From contig NZ_CP150901.1 of the NCBI RefSeq assembly GCF_038050405.1, forward strand, positions 3,844,001 to 3,908,000: a DNA stretch of 64,000 bases, read 5' to 3'. Of the stretch, positions 8,203 through 16,410 are shown in pieces. Position numbers and translations under genes: made by a program. This DNA is from Paraburkholderia sp. IMGN_8 (lineage in GTDB: Bacteria > Pseudomonadota > Gammaproteobacteria > Burkholderiales > Burkholderiaceae). Position 1 is the first letter of the stretch; every line of letters starts with the position of its first letter. The notes under the pieces are model-generated. The model was not told where the DNA came from. It was given only the letters and a program-made list of their open reading frames with translations, and did not search any database.

Positions 8203-9684
8203 CTAGCCGGCAGTCAGACATCCAAATTCGTTCAGGTCGTCCTGAGCGATCGTGCCCAGCACGGCCGACAATTTCAGCCTCGCAGTGATATAGCGGAAAC
8301 GCGCATCGGCGAGGTCCCGCACCGCCTCGAAATACTTCTGTTGCGCCGTCAGCTCGTCGACATTGGTGCGCAGCCCGACCTCGCGGCCGTAATGCGTCGA
8401 CTCGACGCGGCTGTGCGCGGATTCCACCGCACGCTGCTGCGCCTTGAGCTTGGCCGCGCCGTTGACGATGCCGAGGAACGCGGCCCGCGCGTCCTGGCGT
8501 GCGCGCCGGCGGGCGTCCTCGAGCAGGTCGCGGCGCTGCGCGCGGCGGCTGTACGCTTCGCGCGACGTCGCCACGGCCCCGCCGCCGGAGAACAGCGGGA
8601 TCGTCACCGTGACGCCGATCATCGACGTTCGCGTCTTCGAGGTTGTGCCGAACAGCTCGTCGAGCATGTTGCTGTTCTGCGCGCGGCTCCAGTTGCTGCC
8701 GTAGCTGCCTTGCAGGTTCACCACCGGCAAATGGCCCGCACGCGCCGTCGAGATGTCGGCCTGCGCCTCGTCGAGCTGGAACACGGCCGCGCGGACTTCG
8801 AGGTTGTCCTGTTCCGCACGCGCGAGGGTCTGCTCCAGCTCGGCCATGGGGGGCGGCGGCCGGCACACGCCGGCAAGCGGATCGATGTCCGCCGCCCGCA
8901 ATCCGGTCAGGCGCTCAAAGGCACCGTCCGCGACGTCGAGATCGTTGACCGCGCCGATCTCGCGCGCCTGCGCGTCGTCGTAATTGGCCTGCGCCTCGTC
9001 GACGTCGGTCCGGGTTCCGTCGCCGATCTTCAGCGCCAGACGCGCCTGCTCGAGCTGCTTCCCGAAGGTTTCCTTGGCCGCGCGCGCGGCCTGCAGCACT
9101 TCCCGCTGATACAGGATCTCGAAGAACGCATCGGAGACGTTGCTCACGAGCTGCTGCTGCGCAGTGGCGAGATCTACCTCGGCGCCGCCGGCCCGCGCGA
9201 CACCGCGCTGGTAGTCGGCATAGCGGCTGAGGTCGAACAGCGGCTGCGTCAGCGTGACCGCGTAGTAGTGGCGTCGCACGCCGGCCGCATACGCCGCGCT
9301 CGGCTGGTCCTGGCGCGTGTACGAACCTTCGAGCTGCACCTTCGGCAGCAGTCCGGCCAGTCCTTCCCAGCGCTTCTGCGCACCGGCGCGCTCGCCGTGA
9401 CGCGCGGCCGAGATCGCGGAGTCGAACGTGCGCGCGGTCGCCACTGCCTGCGCCAACGTCGTTGCGTGCGCCGCCGGCACCGGTGCGGCGAACGCGAACC
9501 ACAGCAGCGCCCACAGGCTTCGGCGCCGCAGGCGCAGGGCGCCGGCGATGCGCATGCTCGTTCCGGCAACGTTCGAGACGCGCAGTTTGGACGCCGACGC
9601 CCGCGGCGAAAATCGCAATTCATCCATTTTTTCGGACGCTGATGCGCCGCGTTGCGCCATCGCAGTGTTCGGGATCGCTTTCAT
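8203..9684 (-). CDS. TolC-like outer-membrane channel protein
   Basis: An outer-membrane efflux channel completing the type I exporter. From the ATG at 9684 it is 493 aa; from an internal ATG at 9555 it is 450 aa. The 9684 ATG overlaps the response-regulator stop (ATGA), which argues for coupling, but a clear signal peptide starts only at 9555 (MRIAGALRLRRRSLWALLWF, cut after AHA), so 9555 may be the real start and the 129 bp before it a leader. The mature protein has the two TolC repeats of long coiled helices, with TLTQPLFDLSRYADYQRG and VTVTIPLFSGG as the typical membrane strands. The family call is firm; the start is open. Confidence 0.9.
   Translation of the reverse strand: MKAIPNTAMAQRGASASEKMDELRFSPRASASKLRVSNVAGTSMRIAGALRLRRRSLWALLWFAFAAPVPAAHATTLAQAVATARTFDSAISAARHGERAGAQKRWEGLAGLLPKVQLEGSYTRQDQPSAAYAAGVRRHYYAVTLTQPLFDLSRYADYQRGVARAGGAEVDLATAQQQLVSNVSDAFFEILYQREVLQAARAAKETFGKQLEQARLALKIGDGTRTDVDEAQANYDDAQAREIGAVNDLDVADGAFERLTGLRAADIDPLAGVCRPPPPMAELEQTLARAEQDNLEVRAAVFQLDEAQADISTARAGHLPVVNLQGSYGSNWSRAQNSNMLDELFGTTSKTRTSMIGVTVTIPLFSGGGAVATSREAYSRRAQRRDLLEDARRRARQDARAAFLGIVNGAAKLKAQQRAVESAHSRVESTHYGREVGLRTNVDELTAQQKYFEAVRDLADARFRYITARLKLSAVLGTIAQDDLNEFGCLTAG
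9368..9664. repeat. Copy A of a 297-bp duplicated segment (start of the TolC-like gene)
   Basis: This stretch covers the leader, signal peptide and first mature codons of the channel gene. A second copy of the same length and orientation is at 10380-10676. The last 70-80 bp of each (about 9587-9664) are nearly identical, while the signal-peptide part differs by many substitutions with no net length change. Confidence 0.85.
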
Positions 9685-10322
9685 ACCAATCCGCTCTCGC
9701 TGGCATAGCGGATCAGATCCGCAGTGGAATGAACGCCGAGCTTGCGCATCGCGGTGTGCTTCTGCGAGCCGATGGTGCTCACCGAACGCCGGTATTGCAA
9801 GGCGATTTCTGACAGCGAGAGTCCAATCGCCGTCAGGCGCACGACGTCGAGTTCCTTGTGAGTCAAGCCGCAACCCAGCGCGTGCGCCGACCGGCCATCT
9901 TCCATGCTCTTGCGCATCGCCGACGACAGATAGCAAGTCGCTCCCGCGTGGACATGCATACAGGCCCCAATGACTTCCTGAGCAAGATCGGACTTGCCGA
10001 CTAGCGCGCGCACACCGAGTTGCATCGTTTTCGTCAATATCGCAGCATTGCTCTGCGCGGTCAGGACGATCACCTTGCTTCGCGGCGCCGATCTGCGCAC
10101 CGCGCGCAATAGCTCCAGGCCGTCGTACGAACCGCCTTGCGCGGGCATGGTGAGATCGGTCAACACCAGATCGGTCGGCTCGCGAGTCAAGGCGGAAACG
10201 AGGTCGCGTCCGTTGTTGCACACATGTCGCAGTTGCAACAACGGCTCGCGTTCGACGAGCAGCCTGAGCGAGTGCAGGACGGCCGGATGATCGTCGGCGA
10301 TCGACAACTTGATGCTTGCCAT
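9681..10322 (-). CDS. RcsB-like response regulator (REC + LuxR-type HTH)
   Basis: A 213-aa two-component response regulator. The receiver domain (about 1-125) shows the acidic pair Asp10-Asp11, phospho-acceptor Asp56 in LVLTDLTMP, a Thr in VLTAQ and the conserved Lys in LVGKSD. The DNA-binding domain (about 148-213) reads LTHKELDVVRL, SLSEIALQYRRSVSTIGSQK and AMRKLGV, close to the RcsB subgroup. No sensor kinase is in the window, so its partner is unknown. Its stop overlaps the ATG at 9684 of the TolC-like gene. The direction and coupling suggest it controls the exporter, peptide and fimbrial genes, but this is inference. No clear ribosome site precedes 10322, which was chosen because the receiver fold begins there. 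Confidence 0.93.
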   Translation of the reverse strand: MASIKLSIADDHPAVLHSLRLLVEREPLLQLRHVCNNGRDLVSALTREPTDLVLTDLTMPAQGGSYDGLELLRAVRRSAPRSKVIVLTAQSNAAILTKTMQLGVRALVGKSDLAQEVIGACMHVHAGATCYLSSAMRKSMEDGRSAHALGCGLTHKELDVVRLTAIGLSLSEIALQYRRSVSTIGSQKHTAMRKLGVHSTADLIRYASESGLV

Positions 10323-10379
10323 GTGAGATCCAGATGAATGAACGTGTGAGTCGCGCCGCCGATACAAGCTGGGCACGGC

Positions 10380-10676
10380 CAGCGCTTCTGCGCGCCGGCT
10401 CGCTCGCCGTGACGCGCTGCGGAGATCGCGGTGTCGAAAATGCTCGCAGTCTCGACTGCCTGCGCCAATGTCGTTGCGTGCGCCGCCGGCGCCGATGCGG
10501 CGAACGCGAACCACAGCAACGCCCACGCGCTTCAGCACCGCAGGCGCGCGACGCCAGCGACACTCGCGCCTGTCTTGGCAACGTTTGAGACGCGCATTTT
10601 GGACGCCGACGCCCGCGGCGAAAATCGCAATTCATCCATTTTTTCGGACGCTGATGCGCCGCGTTGCGCCATCGCA
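10380..10676 (-). pseudogene. Truncated, broken copy (copy B) of the 5' end of the TolC-like gene
   Basis: The segment repeats 9368-9664 in the same orientation. It keeps the leader (MAQRGASASEKMDELRF) in frame, then a TGA stop stands where copy A has CGA (Arg) in the signal peptide. After that the reading resumes with LLWFAFAASAPAAHATTLAQ and ends abruptly at QKRW, where homology stops at 10380. It lies directly upstream of the response regulator and directly downstream of the left end of an IS6-family element. It cannot make a channel; it may persist as a promoter or leader region for the regulator. Confidence 0.85.
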
Positions 10677-10692
10677 AGGCCCGAGCATCGGC

Positions 10693-11498
10693 GGCTTTGT
10701 TGCAATAATGATTTCAGGATGAGCCAATTCTGATATGAAGAGGACTGCTTATGCAGCCAACGAGTAGAATTGCTCGGCGGGAGTTTGTCCGGCACCGTCG
10801 TCTTTCCTCTGCCCCTTGGCGATCATGTGCACCACCTCGATGCCACCAGGCAGGATGCGGGCACAACGAAAATTCTTGAACCCGAGCATGGGTCGGGTGC
10901 GCCGCTTGATCGCGCGGTGGTCCTGCTCGATGATGTTGTTCAGGTACTTCGTCTGGCGGATCTTGATCGGTGTTTCGCGCTCGGCGTTGATGGCTTCCAA
11001 CGCAGCCAGATTTGCGCCACTTTTGTCGATGGTCACCGTCTCGGGTTCGCCATTCCGGGTGATCGATTTTTCGAAATACCGCTACGCCGAAGCCTTGTCC
11101 CGATGGGCCCGCAAGAGAAAATCAACGGTGTTCCCAACCTTGTCGACCGCGCGATACAGGTATTTCAATTGGCCCCTGACCTTAATGTAGGTCTCGTCGA
11201 CACACCAGCTCTTGCCGACGGGGCGCTTGTGGCGGCGAAACGCTTTCTCCAATACCGGCAGCAACTTGATGGCCCAGCGGTGCACAATCGAATGATCGAC
11301 CGAAACACCGCGCTCAGCCATCGTTTCTTCGAGGTGCCGCAGGCTTAGCGGATAGGTGACATACCAGCGCACGCAAGTCAGCATAATCTCGAGCGGATAA
11401 TGCAGGCGTTTGAGTACTCTGGCCACTGCCGGATTCAACGTCTTCATTGAGGTTTCAATCGTTCATGTCGTTCCGCACATCATAGCCGACCGCCTTAC
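10693..11498 (-). mobile_element. Degenerate IS6-family element A
   Basis: About 806 bp containing an inactivated IS6-type transposase gene on the minus strand. The left end GGCTTTGTTGCAATAA (10693-10708) matches an IS6-type terminal repeat. The expected matching right end before 11499 is not recognisable, where the next element begins. No target-site duplication is visible on its flanks. It abuts the broken tolC copy. Confidence 0.7.
10749..11447 (-). pseudogene. IS6-family transposase, inactivated by an in-frame TAG
   Basis: Read from 11447 the frame encodes a complete DDE transposase of 232 aa: the N-terminal part (VKRLHYPLEIMLTCVRWYVT-like), the first Asp in CVDETYIKVRGQ, the second Asp in TIDKSGANLAAL, and Glu in NNIIEQDHRAIKRRTRPM. 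A TAG at 11084-11082 stands where the second element has an Arg codon (DKASA then stop, versus DKTSARRYFEKS). One nonsense change is the only lesion I see, so loss may be recent or the stop could be read through. Confidence 0.85.
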
Positions 11499-12314
11499 GG
11501 CTTTATCGCAATAAGGCGATGTATGCTGCAGCCCACGAGACGAATGATGTGATCCATGAAGCAGAACCTGAATCCAGCCGTGGCGCGCGTGCTCAAGCGC
11601 CTGCATTGCCCGCTCGGCGTGATCCTGATGTGCGTACGCTGGTATGTCGCCTATCCGCTAAGCCTGCATCACATTGAAGAAATCGTCGCTGGGCGTGGGA
11701 TCTGCGTTGATCATTCGACCGTGCACCGCTGGGCGCTCAAGCTGTTGCCGGTCTGGAGAAAGCGCTTCGCCTTCGCAAGCGGCCAGTTGGAAAGAGCTGG
11801 CGAATGAACGAGACGTACATCCGCATCAAGGGCGAATGGAAGTATCTCTACCGGGCCGTCTGCAAGAACGGCAACACCATCGACTTTCTGCTGCACGCCC
11901 ATCGGGACAAGACTTCAGCCCGGCGTTACTTTGAAAAATCGATCGCTCAGCATGGCATGCCCGAGACGGTGACCGTCGACAAAAGCAGCGCCAAGCTCGC
12001 CGCGCTCGAAGCGATCAATGCCGATCGTGAAACACCCATCAAGATCCGCCAGTCCAAATATCTCAACAACCTCGTCGAGCAGGACCATCGGGCGATCAAG
12101 CGGCGCACCCGACACATGCTGGGGTTCAAGTCTTTTCGCTGCGCCCGCATCCTTCTGGGCGGCATCGAAGTCATGCATATGGTCACCAAAGGAAAGATGA
12201 AGTGTGCTCGCAGAACCCATCCGTCCGCCGCCGATCAATTCTGCGAACTGGCAACATAAGCAGTACTTCGCATATCGATCACCTTTCTTCCGCGAGCCTT
12301 ACTGCGACAAAACC
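11499..12314 (+). mobile_element. Degenerate IS6-family element B
   Basis: About 816 bp, with left end GGCTTTATCGCAATAA at 11499-11514 and an imperfect inverted right end TTACTGCGACAAAACC at 12299-12314 (13 of 16 match). The size is normal for IS6 elements. It lies head to head with element A, their left halves sharing the 11450-11555 junction. Flanking 8-mers do not match, so the original target duplication is lost. Confidence 0.75.
11556..12259 (+). pseudogene. IS6-family transposase, inactivated by a one-base deletion
   Basis: The first part (11556-11754, MKQNLNPAVARVLKRLHCPL and on to KLLPV) and the second part (to 12259, with MNETYIRIKGEWKYL, TVDKSSAKLAAL and NNLVEQDHRAIKRRTRHM) are in different frames. 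Restoring one C near 11753 (VLEKAL, then KRPVGKSW) joins them into one full transposase. DDE residues are present across the two halves. The element A copy is homologous but has a different lesion, so they decayed independently. Confidence 0.85.
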
Positions 12315-12854
12315 ACAACGGGGACGCTGTTATTCACCAATTATCGAGGCGAGAAGCTGACTCCCAACTGACCCGCCTTCCTTACTTCGCTTCCTCGACA
12401 ACCTGTCAGGTGCAGTCCAGGCTAGTACACTACATGGAAGTACGGTACGGGCAACAGGTCCGCCCGGCGGTCATTGAGCCATTGCGCGCGGGCAAGTGAC
12501 TGGCACTTCGGACAGTGCCGGTTCCCACACGTAATAGGGTGCGCCCCATTCACAGAACGCCAGGCACAGACCTCCGCTTCCCTCCCACTACCGCGTCAGC
12601 GGTTTAGTACAATTGCGAATATCTGCAGCTGCAGATATTCGCAAATTCCGGGCCAATCCTCTAAATTTCGAAACGTAGTTGTGCATTTAAATTTACCGCG
12701 CAACATGGGTCAATAGCGCATCAACCGCTTCCAGACTGCGCGCAGGGCATCCTCGCCTTTCGCCGCCAACGAAAGTACTATCATTATCGCGATCAATGCT
12801 TCGCCAACAAGAAACAGGCATGCAACACGGACAATAGCGACTGCGTGTCTCATC
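12315..12854. other. Intergenic stretch without a supported gene
   Basis: About 540 bp between IS element B and the glycoside hydrolase gene. No reading frame here has convincing codon bias or a start site. The AT content rises around 12600-12710, and the region holds the 32-bp palindrome at 12613-12644. It probably carries the promoter of the hydrolase gene. Confidence 0.6.
12613..12644. promoter_or_regulatory. 32-bp perfect palindrome without a loop
   Basis: TTGCGAATATCTGCAG is followed at once by its exact reverse complement, giving 16-bp arms and no spacer, centred between 12628 and 12629. It is embedded in AT-richer DNA about 210 bp upstream of the glycoside hydrolase start. No T-run follows, so an operator or a protein-binding site is more likely than a terminator. 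Confidence 0.75.
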
Positions 12855-14084
12855 ATGAAATCTCAATCGTTCATCAAAGATACGTGCCTCACGTTGCATA
12901 TGAAAGCCATTACGGCGGCCTCGGATCAACACCAGCATACTGTACCGGATACACCCGATCCATTGTCTTGCGAGCGTTCAGGCTCCACCTGCGACGAACC
13001 GTTCGTGCGCAAAGCCGCTGCCGTACGCGCTGGCTTGCACCCGATTCCTAGCCCCCTGCTGAGGGCATTGCCGATCATGGCGGCCATCCTGTGGTGCACT
13101 TGGCTCGGGGCGGCACTCGCTCAACCGGTTCCATCGCCCTCCCCCGCCTCGCCGTTGCCGGGAGCAGCCGATGTTCCTGTGAACGTCGGCGTGCAAGTAA
13201 AGATTGAACACTTCGGCCCCGACGATGCAGCCCGGATCCGAAGGACAGGCTTTAAGTTCGTCAGGTTCGGTGTCTGGACAGACCGCTTGCCCGACGCGGC
13301 ATATCAAAAGCGCGTGGCCGAGGCATTCTCCGTTGCACGTATTGCAGGACTGCCCGTGCTGTTGACGGTCCGTTCGACCACGCCGGTCATTTCTGCACAG
13401 ACCGCTCCGGCGGCCCGCAGTAAAGCCCTGGCGCAAGCCGGGACCGCATTCGGACGGACAGTCGCCGCGCTGCGGCATTCCTATGCCAGTCAGTTGCTCG
13501 CCATTGAAATCTGGAACGAACCCGATCTGCCGAAGTATTGGCCGACCGGCGATGCTTTAGCGACGTTCAGTCCGTACATACGCGCCGCCTGCAGCCAGTT
13601 GCAGGGAACTACGGCGCGGGTTCCAACCTTCGGCTTCGGATTCTCCCGTGCGCCGCTGTCAGGCTCACTGCCGGATGCCCTGCTGCAACAGGTTGTGAGT
13701 ACCGCGCCTGGCTGCATCGGCGCAGTGTCCTATCACGCGTACGGCATGTCTGCCGACGCCATTCACAATACCATGCGTAGCACGCGCGCACGCTATGCGA
13801 TGCCCGCCGTAGTCACCGAATGGGGCGTTCCGTCGATCGCAACGACCGACGGTAACGAAGGCCAGGCGTCGCGTGTTCGTGCATTTCTCAACACACTGCG
13901 CAGCACGGGAACGCCGCTTGTGTCGATTTACGAATGGAAGGACACGTCTTCGGGAAGCAATAACCGTGAGCGCAACTTTGGACTATTGACGTCCGAGGGA
14001 GAGGATAAGCCGTCACTCGGTGCGACCAGCAAGGCTCTGCGCTCCTTCGAAGTATCAGGTCCCGCGAGCGGCGCCAGTCGCTGA
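12855..14084 (+). CDS. PslG-like glycoside hydrolase (clan GH-A, GH39-like)
   Basis: A 409-aa predicted exported TIM-barrel glycosidase next to an exopolysaccharide operon. Catalytic signatures are the acid/base in LAIEIWNEPDLPKYWP and the nucleophile in VVTEWGVPS; DAARIRRTGFKFVRFGVW and IGAVSYHAYG are typical barrel strands. The export signal (MAAILWCTWLGAALAQ, about residues 75-90) lies far from the 12855 start, so the true start may be downstream, for example at 12900 or near 13077; no ribosome site decides it. Its 3' end overlaps that of the polymerase gene by 30 bp on the other strand. By analogy with PslG it may trim the polymer, but linkage specificity cannot be read. Confidence 0.82.
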   Translation: MKSQSFIKDTCLTLHMKAITAASDQHQHTVPDTPDPLSCERSGSTCDEPFVRKAAAVRAGLHPIPSPLLRALPIMAAILWCTWLGAALAQPVPSPSPASPLPGAADVPVNVGVQVKIEHFGPDDAARIRRTGFKFVRFGVWTDRLPDAAYQKRVAEAFSVARIAGLPVLLTVRSTTPVISAQTAPAARSKALAQAGTAFGRTVAALRHSYASQLLAIEIWNEPDLPKYWPTGDALATFSPYIRAACSQLQGTTARVPTFGFGFSRAPLSGSLPDALLQQVVSTAPGCIGAVSYHAYGMSADAIHNTMRSTRARYAMPAVVTEWGVPSIATTDGNEGQASRVRAFLNTLRSTGTPLVSIYEWKDTSSGSNNRERNFGLLTSEGEDKPSLGATSKALRSFEVSGPASGASR

Positions 14085-15134
14085 CCGGCGCCGTGCATGA
14101 CCTGCTGCACAGAGCCGATCGGCGAGCAGCGTCATCGAAAACAGCGCGACGCTGGACAGATGACGTGTATAACTTCCCAGATCGGGTTCGAACAGCATCG
14201 AAACGCAGACATGGCCGATGATGAGGCCGGCGAGCACATCATGCGAGCTCGCATACGGCGCCTTCGACCGCCCACCGAGCCTTCGCAACGCGGGCCACAC
14301 TGCCAGCGCAACGAAGATCTGCATCGCGAACTCCTTGATTCCCGGTGAGGTTAGCGCCGCGAAGTTCAGGCGCCCGATCGCGTATGCATAGTCAGCGGCA
14401 AAGCCTATGAACGTGGAAGGATCGACCGGGTTGTAGAAACTTGTGCGCGCGCCGTAAGGCGATTGATAGACGAGATACTCGACGGCCATGTCGCGCGGAT
14501 GCAGCAGGGCGACATAGACCGGGCCCGGTAACAGGGCGACCAGCACGACCACGGTGACAACCGCAACCATCTTCCAGCGCAACGTCATCCGCTGCAGGAC
14601 GAACACCCCGACGGCGATCACGACGATCAGCATAAAATAGCTGCGCACTAGGGCCGCATAGCCGCCGTACAGCGCCAGCCCTGCAATGATCGCCCGGCGC
14701 GGATGCGCATCGTTCGCGAATCTGGCCAGGACGAGCGACGTCACGACCACCAGGGTGTCCTTGCTCGCGACGAAGAGATTGAAGAATACACACGGCACAG
14801 ACAGCAACAACGCAGCAACAACCAAACCGATACGGTTCGCGCGACGCATCATCATCCAGATGAAACACACGCCGACACCCGTTACAAACACATTTAGCAG
14901 ACTTGGCCCGAACAGTGCATAGAACTTCGCCACCGCATCGAACGAGGTGCCTGAATAGGTATCCGCCCCCACCATCTGTGCCTGGATTTTTTCGGCATCG
15001 CGGAAAATGAAATCCGGCAGAAACGTGCTGGCCTTCACGTAGACAATCAGGTAAAGCATCGCGTATACGGTGCCAATGAACCTGACGACTCCCCGGCTCA
15101 GAGAGGGACCGGCCGCCAGCAATTTATCCAGCAC
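14055..15134 (-). CDS. Wzy-like exopolysaccharide polymerase (membrane protein)
   Basis: A 359-aa multi-pass membrane protein with about 9-10 hydrophobic segments (for example FIGTVYAMLYLIVYV, AIIAGLALYGGYAALV, MVAVVTVVVLVALLPGPVYV) and a larger loop around residues 210-255 (RDMAVEYLVYQSPYGARTS). This is the pattern of O-antigen/EPS polymerases, which join lipid-linked repeat units in the periplasm. Sequence conservation in the family is low, so the call rests on topology and on its place after flippase, pyruvyl transferase and glycosyltransferase genes. Its start overlaps the flippase gene end by 11 bp. Confidence 0.72.
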   Translation of the reverse strand: MLDKLLAAGPSLSRGVVRFIGTVYAMLYLIVYVKASTFLPDFIFRDAEKIQAQMVGADTYSGTSFDAVAKFYALFGPSLLNVFVTGVGVCFIWMMMRRANRIGLVVAALLLSVPCVFFNLFVASKDTLVVVTSLVLARFANDAHPRRAIIAGLALYGGYAALVRSYFMLIVVIAVGVFVLQRMTLRWKMVAVVTVVVLVALLPGPVYVALLHPRDMAVEYLVYQSPYGARTSFYNPVDPSTFIGFAADYAYAIGRLNFAALTSPGIKEFAMQIFVALAVWPALRRLGGRSKAPYASSHDVLAGLIIGHVCVSMLFEPDLGSYTRHLSSVALFSMTLLADRLCAAGHARRRSATGAARGT

Positions 15135-16410
15135 GATGCATCGCCTGATCTGTGAGTCCGGCCAAATGCAAACCTTTATTGGCCTTGCTGATAACCCATG
15201 CGAGCCATGCCGCGATCATGACGCTCGCGAAAAGATGCGAGACTGCAGCGCCCTGTTGACCAAAACGCGGAATGGCGATCCATGCGAGCGGCACGCTGAT
15301 CACGCCCAGCGTGAACATGCCAAATGCGACTTGCCGCCCGGCTTTCAGTGCGATCGCTGCAGACCATAGCAAGTCAGATCCCGATCGAAGCACGAACGAG
15401 GCTAGCAGGATGACGAGCGTGGTTCGCCCTCCGGTGCCCAAAGACTTGTGGGCAAAGCGAAAAATCAGGTCGTGCACGCTGAAGACAGCGAGCGAAATAG
15501 CGACAGTCACGGCCAGGATTTTCACTATGACGCGACGAAGAATCGGGGTAACGCGGCGCGGCTCGCTACAAGCTGCCCTGACGAGGGACGGGCCTGCCGT
15601 CACGACGAACACCGTATAAGAAACCGTCTGTACTGCATTTGCAATTGCCCACAGGAACACATAGCGGCCAAATTCATCGTGACTTAGCAAAGGCGCGGCA
15701 ACGAAGCGCTCCGCATATTGCATACCGGACAGCAGCACTGTCGCGATGTAGAACGCAACGCCTTCTTTCCACACACCCGCCGTGCGGCGCCAGTCGAAAC
15801 GCGCGGGCGCCGATTGCACACCTGACTGTCGCAGCTCCATCGCGCGAATCGCTTTCCACGCCCACCCGATCACAACGAGATTTGCGCCGATCCACAACAC
15901 GAACACCGCTTCGATACTGGCTATCCAATGAAACAACAGGCCGGCAATCGCGAAGCTAGGCCACAAGCCGGTACGCACGAAGAGCATCAGCGAGCCTGTG
16001 TTAGCCCGGTGTAAGGAAAATACGTACGAGTTCGCTTCGAACGCGTAATGTTCCGTGATGGCTACTGCCACCATTAGAGAGAGCGCGGCAGGCGATGCTG
16101 CTCCCAGCATTGCCTGCCCGCCCTCGTGCCAGACGATCACAGACGCGGCCCCGACAAGCAGATAGAAGCTGGCGTAAACGCCCCCCAGCATGCGCACCTC
16201 GAGCATCGCCGGGAGCGGATCCGTCTCGCTCAAGCGGCGGTTGATTTCCGCGCTGAAGCCGAGTCCAAACAGTTTGGAAGCGATCACCGATACGGCTACC
16301 GCCATGCCATAGTCGGCGAAGGCCGCAAAGCCAAGCATGCGTGTCGCCACGACAGTCAAACATAACTTGGCGGCAAGCGAAGACCCGCGCAGCAGAAAAC
16401 GCATCAGCAT
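15124..16410 (-). CDS. Wzx-like repeat-unit flippase (polysaccharide transport membrane protein)
   Basis: A 428-aa protein with about twelve membrane helices, starting MLMRFLLRGSSLAAKLCLTVVATRMLGFAAFADYGMAVAV, the usual opening of Wzx/MATE-like flippases (short N-terminus, helix, R-LG---F--Y motif). It would move undecaprenyl-linked repeat units across the inner membrane. It overlaps the pyruvyl transferase gene by 7 bp (ATG at 16410, upstream stop at 16404-16406; a second ATG at 16404 is possible) and the polymerase gene downstream by 11 bp, indicating tight coupling. Confidence 0.85.
   Translation of the reverse strand: MLMRFLLRGSSLAAKLCLTVVATRMLGFAAFADYGMAVAVSVIASKLFGLGFSAEINRRLSETDPLPAMLEVRMLGGVYASFYLLVGAASVIVWHEGGQAMLGAASPAALSLMVAVAITEHYAFEANSYVFSLHRANTGSLMLFVRTGLWPSFAIAGLLFHWIASIEAVFVLWIGANLVVIGWAWKAIRAMELRQSGVQSAPARFDWRRTAGVWKEGVAFYIATVLLSGMQYAERFVAAPLLSHDEFGRYVFLWAIANAVQTVSYTVFVVTAGPSLVRAACSEPRRVTPILRRVIVKILAVTVAISLAVFSVHDLIFRFAHKSLGTGGRTTLVILLASFVLRSGSDLLWSAAIALKAGRQVAFGMFTLGVISVPLAWIAIPRFGQQGAAVSHLFASVMIAAWLAWVISKANKGLHLAGLTDQAMHRAG

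Noticed and set aside
8203..10677. Single 824-codon frame covering channel gene, regulator region and copy B
   Set aside because: The upstream part merely reads through the response regulator gene out of frame; the channel begins at 9684 or 9555.
10693..12314. Composite transposon made of the two IS6 copies
   Set aside because: They lie directly head to head with no cargo between them and no shared target duplication outside.
12474..12716. Short 80-codon plus-strand frame in the palindrome region
   Set aside because: No ribosome site, atypical codon use, and the palindrome lies inside it.
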